NCBI GenBank assembly: GCA_031253985.1 | Contig: JAIRVH010000023.1 | Location: forward strand, 1 to 64,000 | DNA: 64,000 nt | Reading direction: 5' to 3' | Source: Sphingobacterium sp. | GTDB taxonomy: Bacteria; Bacteroidota; Bacteroidia; Sphingobacteriales; Sphingobacteriaceae | Shown: positions 46,277-56,482 of the stretch, piece by piece | Layout: every line of letters begins with the position of its first letter | How positions within the stretch are numbered: position 1 is the stretch's first letter | Notes under the pieces: model-generated | The model's database searches: none | Told to the model about the DNA's origin: nothing | The model's input: the letters and a program-made list of their open reading frames with translations, nothing else | Translations under genes and position numbers: made by a program

Positions 46277-46768
46277 ATGGTACTTATTTCAGCAATTTCA
46301 GTTATTCTTCTATTTATTATTATTTATTTTTTTGCGAAATCAAAACAGAGGGAGAAACTATTTGGCGATGCTGTTTCCATGCAGGTCAATTATTTATTTC
46401 AGGATAGACCTGGGCAGTATAGCGGTGATTATCGGACCAAGAGCGGCGTTTTCGTTTTTCGTAGCGAGCGCAGGGATGAACAGCTAAAAAATGTGGTGAT
46501 CAAACTGGTCAAGCCTGATCATCCTGCTTTAGTCGTCAATCTTGAACAAATTGTGGTAGTGCCATTCGAAAACAAAAAAGGAGACTCAGATGTATCCGTT
46601 CGATTTAAATTGCTTAAAAAGAATGGTGAAGTAACGGCATTGGAAGGTAAAGGGATACGCATTGCTGGTGTATTAAATTATGCCAATAGGAAGCCTAAAA
46701 CTTTCAGTGCGCTATTGAAGATAGGTGCGCTTTACCAATCAAAAGAACTCTCAGATCAAAGTAAATAG
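46277..46768 (+). CDS. Small membrane-anchored protein of unknown function (paralogue 1)
   Basis: The 163-residue protein has one N-terminal membrane helix (residues 3-20) and then a soluble, strand-rich region. It shares with the protein at 49534 the pattern PGQYSGxxR...FVFRSER, NVVIKxVK, QIVVVPFENK, SVRFKL and a final LNY...FSALLKIGALY. I do not recognise a family. The paralogue lies on the far side of the two-component genes, and both face the same way. A terminator follows. Confidence 0.6.
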   Translation: MVLISAISVILLFIIIYFFAKSKQREKLFGDAVSMQVNYLFQDRPGQYSGDYRTKSGVFVFRSERRDEQLKNVVIKLVKPDHPALVVNLEQIVVVPFENKKGDSDVSVRFKLLKKNGEVTALEGKGIRIAGVLNYANRKPKTFSALLKIGALYQSKELSDQSK

Positions 46769-46794
46769 CTTGCATTAATTCTTATTTTATGGGA

Positions 46795-46828
46795 AAGGGT
46801 TTGTGATGGAACAAACCCTTATTTTTTT
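46795..46828 (+). terminator. Rho-independent terminator of the small membrane protein gene
   Basis: AAGGGTTTGT (46795-46804) pairs with ACAAACCCTT (46811-46820) over a 6-nt loop, followed by ATTTTTTT. Confidence 0.9.
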
Positions 46829-46831
46829 GAC

Positions 46832-47443
46832 TTAGAATTTCAGCAAATGTTGATGTTCGATAGCCCAAGATAAGAGTGCATTATTCTCTTCGTTTAAATC
46901 CAGCTTTCTACAGATGCGGTGCCGAGTATTCTTTATTGTATAAGGACTTAGGAAGAGCGTTTCAGCAATATATTTTGTTGTATGTCGGAGAGCAATCAGC
47001 TTAAGGATATTTAACTCGGCAGGAGTCAATGTTTTTAGTTTTTCCAAGGTTTTATTTTTATCCCGTTGTTGTTGTAGGCGTTGGATAACCATGTGCGTGC
47101 CTGCATACAGCCGATTTTCTCCCAGCGGTTTAATAATATAGTTTTCTGGATTTAGTGCAGCAGCACGGTCTATACTGCTTTTCGATTGATAAGAAGTGAT
47201 AAAGATTAAACTAAATAGCTTAGCCGCTGCATATTTTTCCATTAGTTCTATACCATCCAATCGATCATTGAGCTGAATATCACAGAGCACCAGATCGGGT
47301 GTGTTTTTTTGCATGTATTGATCCGCATCATCTACCGTTAACGCAATATGTAATTCCAATCCGCTATAAAGGGAATGAAGCTGATATTCAATAAATCGGG
47401 CAATAATCATTTCGTCTTCTACAATTAAAACTTTTAGGCTCAT
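46832..47443 (-). CDS. LuxR/NarL-type response regulator
   Basis: The 203-residue protein has a receiver domain with the acidic pair (Glu9-Asp10), phospho-acceptor Asp55 (LVLCDIQLND) and Lys in YIIKPLG. The HTH of the LuxR type follows (LTPAELNILKLIALRHTTKYIAETLFLSPYTIKNTRHRICRKLDL). It overlaps the 3' end of the kinase gene by 4 nt, so the two are one transcript. The target genes are not known; the flanking small membrane proteins and the divergent 49534 promoter are candidates. Confidence 0.9.
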   Translation of the reverse strand: MSLKVLIVEDEMIIARFIEYQLHSLYSGLELHIALTVDDADQYMQKNTPDLVLCDIQLNDRLDGIELMEKYAAAKLFSLIFITSYQSKSSIDRAAALNPENYIIKPLGENRLYAGTHMVIQRLQQQRDKNKTLEKLKTLTPAELNILKLIALRHTTKYIAETLFLSPYTIKNTRHRICRKLDLNEENNALLSWAIEHQHLLKF

Positions 47444-49359
47444 ATCATGTCTTTAAATTCAAATATATACTGTAATCCGTTATGCTGCTGTATTTTTAGA
47501 CTCCCTTTGATCTGCCGGGTGAGATCTTTTACCAGGCCAATTCCAAAGGACGTTGATAAAATGGCTTCAGCAGCCCCCACACCATTATCCTCAAATTGCA
47601 TTGTTGTGGCAAATTTTTTTTTGAATATATTGAGGTTAATTACTGGCGCAATTGAGCTTTCCTTTGGAAAAGCATATTTGTAGCTATTCGTCAATAGCTC
47701 AGTGATAATCAATGCCAGCGGGATCGAAGTATTTGTGGATATCAACCAGTCTTGTTCAATATTGACGTTAACGCAGACCGTTTTTTCCGGATCATGCATC
47801 TGTCTGAGATAGTTTATTGTTTCAATAACCAGTGTTTTTAACTTTAGCTGGCTGTTCTGATTATAGATCAGGAGCTGATTGACCAGCATCATTGCGTGAA
47901 TGCGGTCCTGCATCGACTGTATTGCCTGATTATATTGCGTCCCATGGTTTTCTCCGGTTTTATACAGGCTGCCGAGGCTATATAGAAGCTGCAGGTTGTT
48001 TTTGACCCGATGATTGACTTCATCAATCAATGTTTCAATATAACGATTCTTTTGAAGCAGCTGGATCTGCTGTTCATAAAGTGCGTTATTTGCTTTTTTG
48101 AGTTCGTTTGTCCTTTCCTGAACAATTGACTCGGTGGATTGATGGTAGTCCAGTTCATTTTTACGCAATTTTAAGCGTATACCGATCAGCAGCAACATGG
48201 TAATGCACAAGGCAAAAAACTGGGTTAGCATCGATACGTATTGTATGGCCTGCTCCTGTAAAGTGAGTGCACAGTAGACCAAGGCAGTAATGCCGGTTAT
48301 AAAAAATACACTTCCATACGCCAGGAACCGTTGCATCAGATCGATCTTCCTCCAGAGGGAAATAAATAAGTTGGAAAAATAGAGCATATGAGTAATGCCC
48401 ATTGTAATATTGATCCAGTTGCTTTGTTTGTAATTGGCAAAATAAAAGTTATTTACAAATGTAAGCAGCGCTGTGAGACCAATAGCAGCAATGATATAAC
48501 AAGCGACTTTGTAATAACGCGTATGCAGTCTCCTCAGCTGAAGGAAATCTATGGTCAACAGGTAAAAGCTGATGGCTGCCAGTCGGCTAAATAGCGATAC
48601 CGTACTCCAACCCAGCTGAGGCCTATTGTAAAAGAAAAAGTCGATAAATAAGTTTTGCAGCGCAACGCTATATAAGCCAATGGATAGCAGGAATAAAAAG
48701 ATCCAGATATATGGACGGTAACGTGACACCATCCAGGCGAATGCCATATACAGCAAAAGTACGATAATAGCGCCTTCCATAAAGGCATGTACGATACGTC
48801 CACGCTGTTTCTTCTTGACATAATCGAGTTCTGTTTGCAAATGGAAATTATATACGGGAGTATACCCTTTGCTATGTTTCACGCGGAGCAGTATCGTATA
48901 AGATTTTTGGGCTTCCAGATGTAAAACAAAATAATCACGGTTGTCATCGCGAGCTAATTCGTTTCGTTTACGAAATAAACCGGATTTTCTACTGAATTCA
49001 ATCTCTCCTTTTGCATTGATCAAAGTGAGATTGACATAGGTTAAATTGTCGAAGGAAAGTACATAATTGTCTGTAGATAATCCATCTGATGGATCTATTT
49101 CCTTTCTCAGCCAGAAGATGCCCTTTTCTTGATCAATATCCCTTTTGATCTGACTGATGGGGATAAATATTTTAGGATGATTATAATAGTAGTTAGGGTC
49201 ATTATATGCTGTATTTTCCTTTGTAATGAGGATAGGGGACTTATTGGCCAAACAGGTGCCTGCTGTGGACTGGTTATTGGCCATAATGGCATCTCTTCCG
49301 AAATGGATTATGGCTATACTGAGCAGCAGCAGAATGGTAACAATAATATTTGGCTTCAT
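47440..49359 (-). CDS. 7TMR-DISM sensor histidine kinase
   Basis: The 639-residue protein has an N-terminal hydrophobic segment and an extracytoplasmic 7TMR-DISMED2-type domain (about 50-165, with FWLRKEIDPSDG). It then has about seven membrane helices (180-400), a coiled coil (410-440) and a HisKA_2-type dimer domain with His in DEVNHRVKNNLQLL. The HATPase domain ends the protein (PLALIITELLTNSYKYAF, FEDNGVGAAEAI, SFGIGLVKDL). The DISMED2 domain is carbohydrate-binding-like, so it may sense a surface sugar. It is the first gene of the kinase-regulator pair. Confidence 0.9.
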   Translation of the reverse strand: MKPNIIVTILLLLSIAIIHFGRDAIMANNQSTAGTCLANKSPILITKENTAYNDPNYYYNHPKIFIPISQIKRDIDQEKGIFWLRKEIDPSDGLSTDNYVLSFDNLTYVNLTLINAKGEIEFSRKSGLFRKRNELARDDNRDYFVLHLEAQKSYTILLRVKHSKGYTPVYNFHLQTELDYVKKKQRGRIVHAFMEGAIIVLLLYMAFAWMVSRYRPYIWIFLFLLSIGLYSVALQNLFIDFFFYNRPQLGWSTVSLFSRLAAISFYLLTIDFLQLRRLHTRYYKVACYIIAAIGLTALLTFVNNFYFANYKQSNWINITMGITHMLYFSNLFISLWRKIDLMQRFLAYGSVFFITGITALVYCALTLQEQAIQYVSMLTQFFALCITMLLLIGIRLKLRKNELDYHQSTESIVQERTNELKKANNALYEQQIQLLQKNRYIETLIDEVNHRVKNNLQLLYSLGSLYKTGENHGTQYNQAIQSMQDRIHAMMLVNQLLIYNQNSQLKLKTLVIETINYLRQMHDPEKTVCVNVNIEQDWLISTNTSIPLALIITELLTNSYKYAFPKESSIAPVINLNIFKKKFATTMQFEDNGVGAAEAILSTSFGIGLVKDLTRQIKGSLKIQQHNGLQYIFEFKDMI

Positions 49360-49424
49360 AAGGCAAACAAAAATGCATTATTTTCATTAAATCTAATAAG
49401 CTTTTATTTTCCTAATTGTAAATA

Positions 49425-49438
49425 AGACCCTAGGGTCT
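49425..49438. promoter_or_regulatory. 14-bp palindrome between sensor kinase and small membrane protein gene
   Basis: AGACCCTAGGGTCT is a perfect palindrome between divergent genes (kinase start 49359, next start 49534). It sits 25 nt upstream of the -7 element for the plus-strand gene, a usual place for an activator or repressor site. Confidence 0.45.
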
Positions 49439-49462
49439 CTATTTTCGTCTGCATTTACTTTT

Positions 49463-49470
49463 TACTTTTG
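49463..49470 (+). promoter_or_regulatory. Promoter -7 element of the second small membrane protein gene
   Basis: TACTTTTG matches TAnnTTTG. The leader would be about 60 nt. Confidence 0.55.
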
Positions 49471-49533
49471 TTGTACGCATTTAGAGGAATATCTACGGAC
49501 GCAAGGATATTGACATTCAGATAGAATGATGAG

Positions 49534-50034
49534 TTGATTATGATGTATTTATATATATTTCTGTTTATTGCACTAGTGTATGCTTTATTTCGTTTTTTTT
49601 CTTCTAGAAAGAAAAAACCTACTGATGTCTCGATGAATGTTTACTACCGTTATCAGGAGCACCCGGGACAGTATAGTGGTAGTTTGCGAGCAACCCACGG
49701 GGCGCTGGTATTTCGGGGCGAGCGGTTTCGGGATGATGTCAGTAATGTTGTTGTGAAAGACGTCCGGTCGTCAGATTCCAAAGTGGAAATAAAGCTGCAG
49801 CAGATATTGGTTCTGCCATTTAAAAACAATGAAAATACTTCTGTGGAAGTATCCGTGCGATTTCGAATTGGGTCAGACAAGGCGAAAGAAGTTGATCTGA
49901 CAAATTATAAAGTCAGAATACAGGCTGTAGTTAACTATCAAAATGGGGATAAGAGAGCGTTCAGTACCGTTCTTCCCATGATGGGCATATATTATAATCA
50001 TTCCGAAAAAACGGATGATTTGATCAATAAGTAA
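49534..50034 (+). CDS. Small membrane-anchored protein of unknown function (paralogue 2)
   Basis: The 166-residue protein begins with a membrane helix (YLYIFLFIALVYALFRFF), then a soluble region matching the 46277 protein (HPGQYSGSLR, LVFRGERF, NVVVKDVR, QILVLPFKN, VSVRFRI, VNYQNGDKRAFSTVL). Both copies are complete. Their position around a sensor kinase and regulator suggests either duplication before insertion of the two-component genes or a functional set. An ATG at 49540 is an alternative start. Confidence 0.6.
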   Translation: MIMMYLYIFLFIALVYALFRFFSSRKKKPTDVSMNVYYRYQEHPGQYSGSLRATHGALVFRGERFRDDVSNVVVKDVRSSDSKVEIKLQQILVLPFKNNENTSVEVSVRFRIGSDKAKEVDLTNYKVRIQAVVNYQNGDKRAFSTVLPMMGIYYNHSEKTDDLINK

Positions 50035-50079
50035 TTTACGTGTTTTTATTCCATATTAGATACCTATTTAACTTGAAGG

Positions 50080-50112
50080 AACCCTGCTTGCCGGGGTTTC
50101 TTTATTTTTTTA
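50080..50112 (+). terminator. Terminator of the second small membrane protein gene
   Basis: AACCCTG (50080-50086) pairs with CGGGGTT (50092-50098) with one T-G wobble, followed by TCTTTATTTTTTTAT. Confidence 0.75.
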
Positions 50113-50253
50113 TGGCGATGTTCCACGTGGATTTTGCTTTAAGTATTGTACATTTTCTTTTTAATAGCAAATTCAGGGCATATTCCTATCTTTAGCGGAA
50201 TAATGACTTGTACATTAAAAGATAGTGAGTCGTTAAAAATTAGGCACATAAAA

Positions 50254-51636
50254 ATGAAAGAAATAAAAAAAATAGCATGTATAGGAGCTGGATATGTTGG
50301 TGGGCCGACGATGTCTGTTATTGCACAGAAAAATCCCGGTATCCAAGTTACAGTAGTTGATCTCAATCAACAACGTATTGATGCGTGGAATAACGCAGAT
50401 CTTAGTCAGCTTCCTATCTATGAGCCTGGACTTGACGCGGTGGTGGGAGAAGCTCGCGGGCGGAATCTTTTTTTTTCAATCGATGTAGAAAAAGCTATAG
50501 ATGAAGCCGATATGATCTTTATATCGGTCAATACACCTACTAAAACCTATGGAAAAGGGAAGGGGCAGGCGGCAGATTTAAAATATATAGAATTGTGTGC
50601 CCGGCAGATTGCACGGGTTGCGCAGAGTGATAAGATAATCGTTGAAAAGTCGACTTTGCCGGTCCGTACCGCTGCTGCATTAAAGAGTATTTTGGATGAT
50701 ACGGGCAATGGTGTCAACTTTGATATTTTATCAAACCCCGAGTTTTTGGCTGAAGGAACAGCTGTTTCCGATTTGCACCATCCAGACAGAGTCCTGATCG
50801 GAGGAGAGAATGAGGAAGCTATTCAGTCACTTGTGCAGATTTACGGAGCTTGGGTGCCGAAGGAACGAATTTTAACAACCAATTTATGGTCATCCGAATT
50901 GTCCAAATTGGTTGCTAATGCATTTTTGGCTCAGCGTGTTTCGTCCATCAACGCCATTTCGGAACTATGTGAAGTAACGGGTGCGAATGTGGATGAGGTA
51001 TCTCGCGCTATTGGGCACGACAGCCGTATTGGCCCCAAATTTCTGAAAGCGTCGGTCGGTTTCGGAGGTTCTTGTTTTCAGAAAGATATTCTCAATCTTG
51101 TTTACATCGCAAGGAGCTATAATTTAAAAGCTGTAGCTGATTACTGGGAACAGGTAATTATCTTAAACGACCATCAAAAATCGCGATTTGCCGAGCGGAT
51201 TATCCAAACCATGTATAACACAGTCAATGGAAAGAAAATTGCCTTTTTAGGCTGGGCTTTTAAAAAAGACACCAACGATACCCGCGAATCGGCTGCAATC
51301 TACGTAGCAGATCATCTGCTGGACGAGGAGGCACAACTAGTCGTGTACGATCCAAAAGTGTCTGCAGATCAAATCTATAAAGACCTTGATTATTTAAAAA
51401 CTCGGTCAGCTGCAGAGAATCGCCGTTTGGTTACGGTTGTTAATAACCCTTACGAAGCTTTAGCAGATGCTCATGCCGCGGTTATATTGACAGAGTGGGA
51501 CGAGTTTAAGGAATATGATTGGTCACTCATTAAGAAAGAAATGAAAAAACCAGCCTTTATATTCGATGGAAGAAAACTTTTGGACAGCTATAAGATTAAA
51601 AAACTTGGTTTTGAGTACTATGCGATTGGCGGATAA
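50254..51636 (+). CDS. ugd: UDP-glucose 6-dehydrogenase, animal-type
   Basis: The 460-residue enzyme oxidises UDP-glucose to UDP-glucuronate. Its opening [21 protein letters not shown] and segments [53 protein letters not shown] (catalytic Cys) and FAFKKDT-like [18 protein letters not shown] track animal UGDH far more closely than the shorter bacterial Ugd. The length is close to that of the animal enzyme. The start at 50254 matches the family; ATG 50146 would add 36 unrelated residues. It stands alone, after a terminator and before the module 2 regulator. Confidence 0.92.
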   Translation: MKEIKKIACIGAGYVGGPTMSVIAQKNPGIQVTVVDLNQQRIDAWNNADLSQLPIYEPGLDAVVGEARGRNLFFSIDVEKAIDEADMIFISVNTPTKTYGKGKGQAADLKYIELCARQIARVAQSDKIIVEKSTLPVRTAAALKSILDDTGNGVNFDILSNPEFLAEGTAVSDLHHPDRVLIGGENEEAIQSLVQIYGAWVPKERILTTNLWSSELSKLVANAFLAQRVSSINAISELCEVTGANVDEVSRAIGHDSRIGPKFLKASVGFGGSCFQKDILNLVYIARSYNLKAVADYWEQVIILNDHQKSRFAERIIQTMYNTVNGKKIAFLGWAFKKDTNDTRESAAIYVADHLLDEEAQLVVYDPKVSADQIYKDLDYLKTRSAAENRRLVTVVNNPYEALADAHAAVILTEWDEFKEYDWSLIKKEMKKPAFIFDGRKLLDSYKIKKLGFEYYAIGG

Positions 51637-51668
51637 TAAATATTGACCATTGTTTAACAATAATTTAA

Positions 51669-51709
51669 TTTGATAAATAAATTCAGATTGAGTACTTTTG
51701 TTACTCAAT
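51669..51709 (+). promoter_or_regulatory. Module 2 promoter with overlapping inverted repeat
   Basis: TTTG (51669-51672), a 20-nt spacer and TACTTTTG (51693-51700) form a canonical Bacteroidota promoter. ATTGAGTA (51687-51694) and TACTCAAT (51702-51709) are a perfect 8-bp inverted repeat centred on the -7 element. A protein bound there would block transcription. The gene it controls encodes a DNA-binding protein, so autoregulation is plausible. Confidence 0.65.
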
Positions 51710-51721
51710 TTGTGCTAAACC

Positions 51722-52240
51722 ATGCTGGAATCTTTAATTACATCTAAGACTCGATTAAAATTGCTGATCAAATTTTTTGTGTCAGCTAGTAATCAGTCCC
51801 ACTTACGCGGATTGGCCGACGAGTTTCAGGAGTCTACGAATGCGATCCGTAAAGAATTGAACCAGCTTTCGGAGGCGGGATATTTAGAAAAGAGTACAGA
51901 TAAAAATAAAATATTATACCGAGCCAATACCAAAAATTCCTTATTTAAGCCATTACAAAAATTAATTCATACCTATCTGGGTATTGATGAAATCGTAGAT
52001 AACATACTGGAAAAAGCGGGAGATATTCAAGAAGTTAGCTTAATTGGAGACTACGCTGCAGGGATAGATTCCGGAAAAATAGATGTGTTAATTTTAGGAG
52101 GAGATATAAATCAGGCATATTTATTGCTGTTAGCGGACAAGGTTGGTAAAAAACTGGCAAAGAAAGTGAGTCTTTCTTTTGAAAAAACTACGGAAGAACA
52201 GCGTTATATAAATTTGTATACAAATAATTCCAATATATAA
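51722..52240 (+). CDS. Winged-helix transcriptional regulator
   Basis: The 172-residue protein has an N-terminal winged helix ([44 protein letters not shown]). Its C-terminal half resembles a nucleotidyltransferase-like fold ([23 protein letters not shown]) without clear catalytic residues. Its gene is 13 nt before the WbpP-type epimerase, and it is the first gene of module 2, so it probably controls the module. The promoter carries an inverted repeat that may be its own site. Confidence 0.75.
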   Translation: MLESLITSKTRLKLLIKFFVSASNQSHLRGLADEFQESTNAIRKELNQLSEAGYLEKSTDKNKILYRANTKNSLFKPLQKLIHTYLGIDEIVDNILEKAGDIQEVSLIGDYAAGIDSGKIDVLILGGDINQAYLLLLADKVGKKLAKKVSLSFEKTTEEQRYINLYTNNSNI

Positions 52241-52253
52241 TTACTTCAAAAAG

Positions 52254-53222
52254 ATGAGTAAAATATTAATTACCGGCGGAGCCGGATTTATAGGGTCTAA
52301 TCTCGTAGAACATTTTTTGGGTAAAGGATATCAAGTTGTTGTCTTAGATAATTTTGCGACGGGGCATCGTCATAATATCGAACAACATTATAATAATCCA
52401 GACTTTACTTTAATTGAAGGGGATATCCGTAATAATGCGGATTGTCAAAAAGCTGTTGCAGGGGTTGATTATGTTCTACATCAGGCAGCGTTGGGTTCAG
52501 TTCCACGTTCGATTAAAGATCCGCAGACCTCCAATGAAGTAAATGTGACCGGTTTTTTGAATATGTTGGTTGCTGCTCGTGACGCCGGAGTAAAGCGTTT
52601 TATCTATGCCGCTTCTTCATCTACTTATGGTGATTCTGCAAGTCTTCCGAAAGTTGAAGATGTTATCGGAAAGCCATTATCTCCCTATGCAATTACAAAA
52701 TACGTCAATGAATTATATGCAGATATTTTTTCAAAGACTTATGGTTTAGAGACTATTGGCCTTCGCTATTTTAATGTCTTTGGCCGTCGTCAGGACCCAA
52801 ATGGTGCTTATGCAGCGGTTATTCCTTTGTTTGTCAAGAAATTTATGAGCCATGAGAGCCCTGTGATAAACGGTGCAGGTGATTATTCTCGTGATTTTAC
52901 TTATGTAGATAATGTGATTCAGATGAACGAGCGTGCGATGACTACAGATAATCCAGAGGCTATTAACACGGTGTATAATACAGCTGTTGGCGACCGCACC
53001 ACCTTAAATCAGTTGGTCGAATACCTGAAAGAGTTTCTTATAGAATACGATGCTGAAATTGAAAAAGTTGAGATTGTTCATGGTCCCAATAGGCAAGGAG
53101 ATATTCCACATTCATTGGCTTCTATCGATAAGGCAAAACAATTGTTGGGGTACGAACCTAGTCACGTTATCCGAGAAGGGTTAAAAGAGGCGGTAAGGTG
53201 GTATTGGGAAAATTTAAAATAA
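52254..53222 (+). CDS. UDP-GlcNAc / UDP-GlcNAcA C4-epimerase (WbpP/TviC type)
   Basis: The 322-residue SDR enzyme has the Rossmann motif [10 protein letters not shown] and YxxxK as YAITK with upstream Ser-Ser-Ser. The opening [15 protein letters not shown] and the end [22 protein letters not shown] match WbpP/TviC. Beside the TviB-type dehydrogenase the pair would convert UDP-GlcNAc to UDP-GalNAcA, as in Vi antigen and the Pseudomonas O6 antigen. Confidence 0.85.
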   Translation: MSKILITGGAGFIGSNLVEHFLGKGYQVVVLDNFATGHRHNIEQHYNNPDFTLIEGDIRNNADCQKAVAGVDYVLHQAALGSVPRSIKDPQTSNEVNVTGFLNMLVAARDAGVKRFIYAASSSTYGDSASLPKVEDVIGKPLSPYAITKYVNELYADIFSKTYGLETIGLRYFNVFGRRQDPNGAYAAVIPLFVKKFMSHESPVINGAGDYSRDFTYVDNVIQMNERAMTTDNPEAINTVYNTAVGDRTTLNQLVEYLKEFLIEYDAEIEKVEIVHGPNRQGDIPHSLASIDKAKQLLGYEPSHVIREGLKEAVRWYWENLK

Positions 53223-53252
53223 AATATTAATCAATATAAATTAGTATATAAA

Positions 53253-54533
53253 ATGAAAAAAATAGCTGTAATAGGATTAGGATATGTAGGTCTGCCTTTG
53301 GCAAGATTATTTGCAACGAAATTCCCAGTTTTGGGTTTTGACATTAATCAAAAACGTATTGATGAATTACGCGCAGGCAAGGATCTCACTTTAGAAGTGG
53401 AAGATGATATTCTTCAGGCTGCTTTGGTGAATGAGAATCCATTTAACAGCAATAAGACCGGATTGTACTGTTCAAACCAGCTAACAGATATTGAGGGAGC
53501 TAATTTCTATGTAGTTACTGTACCAACACCAGTAGATAAGAATAATCGTCCTGATTTAACCCCTCTATATAAGGCTTCGGAGACAGTTGGTAAGGTTCTG
53601 AAAAAAGGCGATATTGTTGTCTATGAATCGACGGTATATCCAGGTGTTACAGAGGAGGAGTGTATACCAGTTTTGGAAAGAATTTCAGGATTGAAATTTA
53701 ATGAAGATTTCTTTGCAGGTTACTCTCCAGAGCGGATCAATCCAGGGGATAAGCAACATACCGTTGAAAAAATATTAAAAGTAACATCGGGATCCACGCC
53801 TGAAATTGGTCATGAAGTTGATGCCGTTTATAAAGAAGTGATTAGCGCGGGAACCCATTTGGCTCCATGTATTAAAGTAGCGGAAGCTGCAAAAGTAATT
53901 GAAAACTCTCAAAGAGATATTAATATTGCATTTGTCAATGAATTGGCAAAGATTTTCAATATTCTGAATATCGATACACATGCTGTATTGGAAGCTGCTG
54001 GAACTAAATGGAATTTTTTACCTTTCAAACCAGGGTTGGTTGGTGGTCACTGCATTGGTGTGGATCCTTATTATTTAGCGCAAAAGGCACAGGAGCACGG
54101 ATACCATCCGGAGATTATTTTAGCTGGTCGTCGTCTAAATGATTCTATGGGTGAATATGTTGCTTCCCAAGTAGTTAAAACAATGATCAAAAAAGGAATC
54201 AATGTAAACGGTGCTGAAGTGTTGATGTTGGGAGTTACTTTTAAGGAGAATTGTCCTGATGTCCGTAATACAAAGATTGTTGATGTAATTGAGGCATTAG
54301 AAGATTATGGTATTAATGTCACGACATATGATCCTTGGGCGAATCCGGCTGAGGTGAAACACGAATATGGTATTGAAAGTCTTGTTGTGCTACCTGATGT
54401 GAAATATGATGGATTAGTATTGGGAGTGGCACATAATGAATTCTTGAATATTGATTTAAATTCGCTAAAAAAGGAAGATTCAATCGTTTTTGATGTCAAG
54501 GGAATTTTAGTGGATAGCGACTCAAGATTATAA
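53253..54533 (+). CDS. tviB: UDP-GlcNAc 6-dehydrogenase (TviB/WbpO type)
   Basis: The 426-residue protein has the NAD motif [11 protein letters not shown] and the segments [29 protein letters not shown] and [15 protein letters not shown] with the catalytic Cys. Sequence and length (TviB is 425) match the WbpO/TviB branch, which acts on UDP-GlcNAc without a prior 2-epimerase. It lies 30 nt after the epimerase gene. WecC-type ManNAc dehydrogenase is a weaker alternative. Confidence 0.85.
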   Translation: MKKIAVIGLGYVGLPLARLFATKFPVLGFDINQKRIDELRAGKDLTLEVEDDILQAALVNENPFNSNKTGLYCSNQLTDIEGANFYVVTVPTPVDKNNRPDLTPLYKASETVGKVLKKGDIVVYESTVYPGVTEEECIPVLERISGLKFNEDFFAGYSPERINPGDKQHTVEKILKVTSGSTPEIGHEVDAVYKEVISAGTHLAPCIKVAEAAKVIENSQRDINIAFVNELAKIFNILNIDTHAVLEAAGTKWNFLPFKPGLVGGHCIGVDPYYLAQKAQEHGYHPEIILAGRRLNDSMGEYVASQVVKTMIKKGINVNGAEVLMLGVTFKENCPDVRNTKIVDVIEALEDYGINVTTYDPWANPAEVKHEYGIESLVVLPDVKYDGLVLGVAHNEFLNIDLNSLKKEDSIVFDVKGILVDSDSRL

Positions 54534-54537
54534 TACT

Positions 54538-55590
54538 ATGTCTAAAAGAACAATATTAATTACGGGCGGAGCCGGTTTTATTGGATCGCATGTAGTTCGA
54601 GAATTTGTGTTAAAATATCCAGATTATCATATTGTTAATCTAGATGCTTTGACTTATGCTGGAAATCTAGCCAATTTAAAAGATATCGCCGAAAAAAGTA
54701 ATTATACTTTTGTAAAAGCCGATATTACGGATGCAAAGCATATACTTGCTGTATTTCAAGAGTACAAACCTGACGGAGTTATTCACTTGGCAGCAGAGTC
54801 TCATGTAGATCGTTCGATTGCTGATCCAACATCATTTGTTATGACTAACGTGATAGGAACTGTTAATCTATTGAACGCGGCTAAGATATTATGGGATAAT
54901 AATTTTGATGGGAAGCGTTTTCATCATGTTTCGACTGACGAAGTTTATGGTACATTAGGCGAAAATGGGCTGTTTACAGAGGATACAGCTTATGATCCAC
55001 ATTCTCCTTATTCCGCGTCCAAAGCGTCATCTGATCACTTTGTAAGAGCTTATCACGACACATATGGATTGCCAGTTGTCCTGACGAATTGTTCTAATAA
55101 TTACGGCCCAAATCACTTTCCTGAAAAACTGATTCCATTATGTATACATAATGTTTTAAATAATAGGCCTTTACCTATTTACGGTGATGGAAAATTCACT
55201 CGGGATTGGTTGTTTGTAATCGATCATGCGCGCGCAGTAGATTTAGTTTTCCATAAAGGAGTAAACGGAAGTTCTTATAATGTCGGTGGATTTAACGAAT
55301 GGAAGAATATTGATCTTGTAAAGGAGCTGTGTAGACAAATGGACCAAAAGTTAAAAAAGCAACACGGGGAATCTGCTAAATTGATAACTTTTGTTAGGGA
55401 TCGTCCAGGACATGATTTACGTTATGCTATTGATGCTACTAAGATTAATAAAGAACTTGGCTATCAACCGTCAGTTACCTTTGAAGAAGGTCTTTCAAAA
55501 ACCATAGACTGGTATTTAAATAATCAAGAATGGTTAAATGACGTAACTTCTGGAGAGTATCAAAGCTATTATGCTGCACAATACTTATAA
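54538..55590 (+). CDS. rfbB: dTDP-glucose 4,6-dehydratase
   Basis: The 350-residue SDR enzyme has [19 protein letters not shown] (active-site Asp-Glu) and YSASKASSDH (Tyr and Lys). It yields dTDP-4-keto-6-deoxyglucose. It starts 4 nt after the dehydrogenase gene and precedes rfbA. No rfbC or rfbD is seen here, so rhamnose is not the end product of this set; WecE and WecD downstream take the 4-keto sugar instead. Confidence 0.95.
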   Translation: MSKRTILITGGAGFIGSHVVREFVLKYPDYHIVNLDALTYAGNLANLKDIAEKSNYTFVKADITDAKHILAVFQEYKPDGVIHLAAESHVDRSIADPTSFVMTNVIGTVNLLNAAKILWDNNFDGKRFHHVSTDEVYGTLGENGLFTEDTAYDPHSPYSASKASSDHFVRAYHDTYGLPVVLTNCSNNYGPNHFPEKLIPLCIHNVLNNRPLPIYGDGKFTRDWLFVIDHARAVDLVFHKGVNGSSYNVGGFNEWKNIDLVKELCRQMDQKLKKQHGESAKLITFVRDRPGHDLRYAIDATKINKELGYQPSVTFEEGLSKTIDWYLNNQEWLNDVTSGEYQSYYAAQYL

Positions 55591-55609
55591 TGATTAAAGT
55601 AATTTAGAT

Positions 55610-56482
55610 ATGAAAGGAATAATTCTAGCAGGTGGATCTGGAACAAGGCTACATCCTTTAACGATTGCTGTATCAAAGCAATTACTTCCTGTCTATGATA
55701 AGCCTATGATCTATTATCCTTTGTCTGTTTTGATGTTGGCTGGAATAAGAGAAATATTAATTATATCGACTCCACATGATTTACCTAATTTCAAAAAATT
55801 GTTAGGGGATGGATCTCGATTTGGAGTTTCTCTAAGTTATGCTGAACAGCCAAGTCCAGACGGTTTAGCTCAGGCTTTTATAATAGGTGAATCGTTTATT
55901 GAGCAAGATGATGTATGTCTGATTTTGGGCGATAATATTTTTTATGGAGCAGGTTTTCAGAAAATTTTAGCTGATTCGGTACTTGAAGTTAAACAAGAAG
56001 ATAAGGCAGTAATATTTGGATATTATGTTGATGATCCAGAGAGATACGGAGTTGCAGAATTTGATCAAAATGGCAATGTCTTGTCTATCCAGGAAAAACC
56101 TAAGGTTCCAAAATCCAATCATGCTATCGTAGGACTTTATTTTTACCCTAATTCTGTGATTGAAATTGCTAAAAATGTAAAGCCTTCTGAAAGAGGCGAG
56201 TTAGAAATAACATCAATTAATCAAGATTATTTGGCTCACAATAAACTTAAGCTGAAGACAATGAGTAGGGGATTTGCTTGGTTAGATACCGGTACGCACG
56301 AATCCTTGACTGAAGCTACTGAATTTGTTAAAGCAGTTGAAAAGAGAACTGGATTAAAGATTGCATGTTTAGAGGAGATTTCTTACCACTTCAAATGGGT
56401 TAATGAAGAATTTCTCAATGAGCAGGTGATAGGCATGAAAGGAGATTATTATGAATACATTAAGAAGAAAGTCTTACGGTAA
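55610..56482 (+). CDS. rfbA: Glucose-1-phosphate thymidylyltransferase
   Basis: The 290-residue enzyme starts [18 protein letters not shown] with [17 protein letters not shown] and has [28 protein letters not shown] and [12 protein letters not shown]. It makes dTDP-glucose, the substrate of RfbB. The stop is directly followed by the wecD start. Confidence 0.95.
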   Translation: MKGIILAGGSGTRLHPLTIAVSKQLLPVYDKPMIYYPLSVLMLAGIREILIISTPHDLPNFKKLLGDGSRFGVSLSYAEQPSPDGLAQAFIIGESFIEQDDVCLILGDNIFYGAGFQKILADSVLEVKQEDKAVIFGYYVDDPERYGVAEFDQNGNVLSIQEKPKVPKSNHAIVGLYFYPNSVIEIAKNVKPSERGELEITSINQDYLAHNKLKLKTMSRGFAWLDTGTHESLTEATEFVKAVEKRTGLKIACLEEISYHFKWVNEEFLNEQVIGMKGDYYEYIKKKVLR

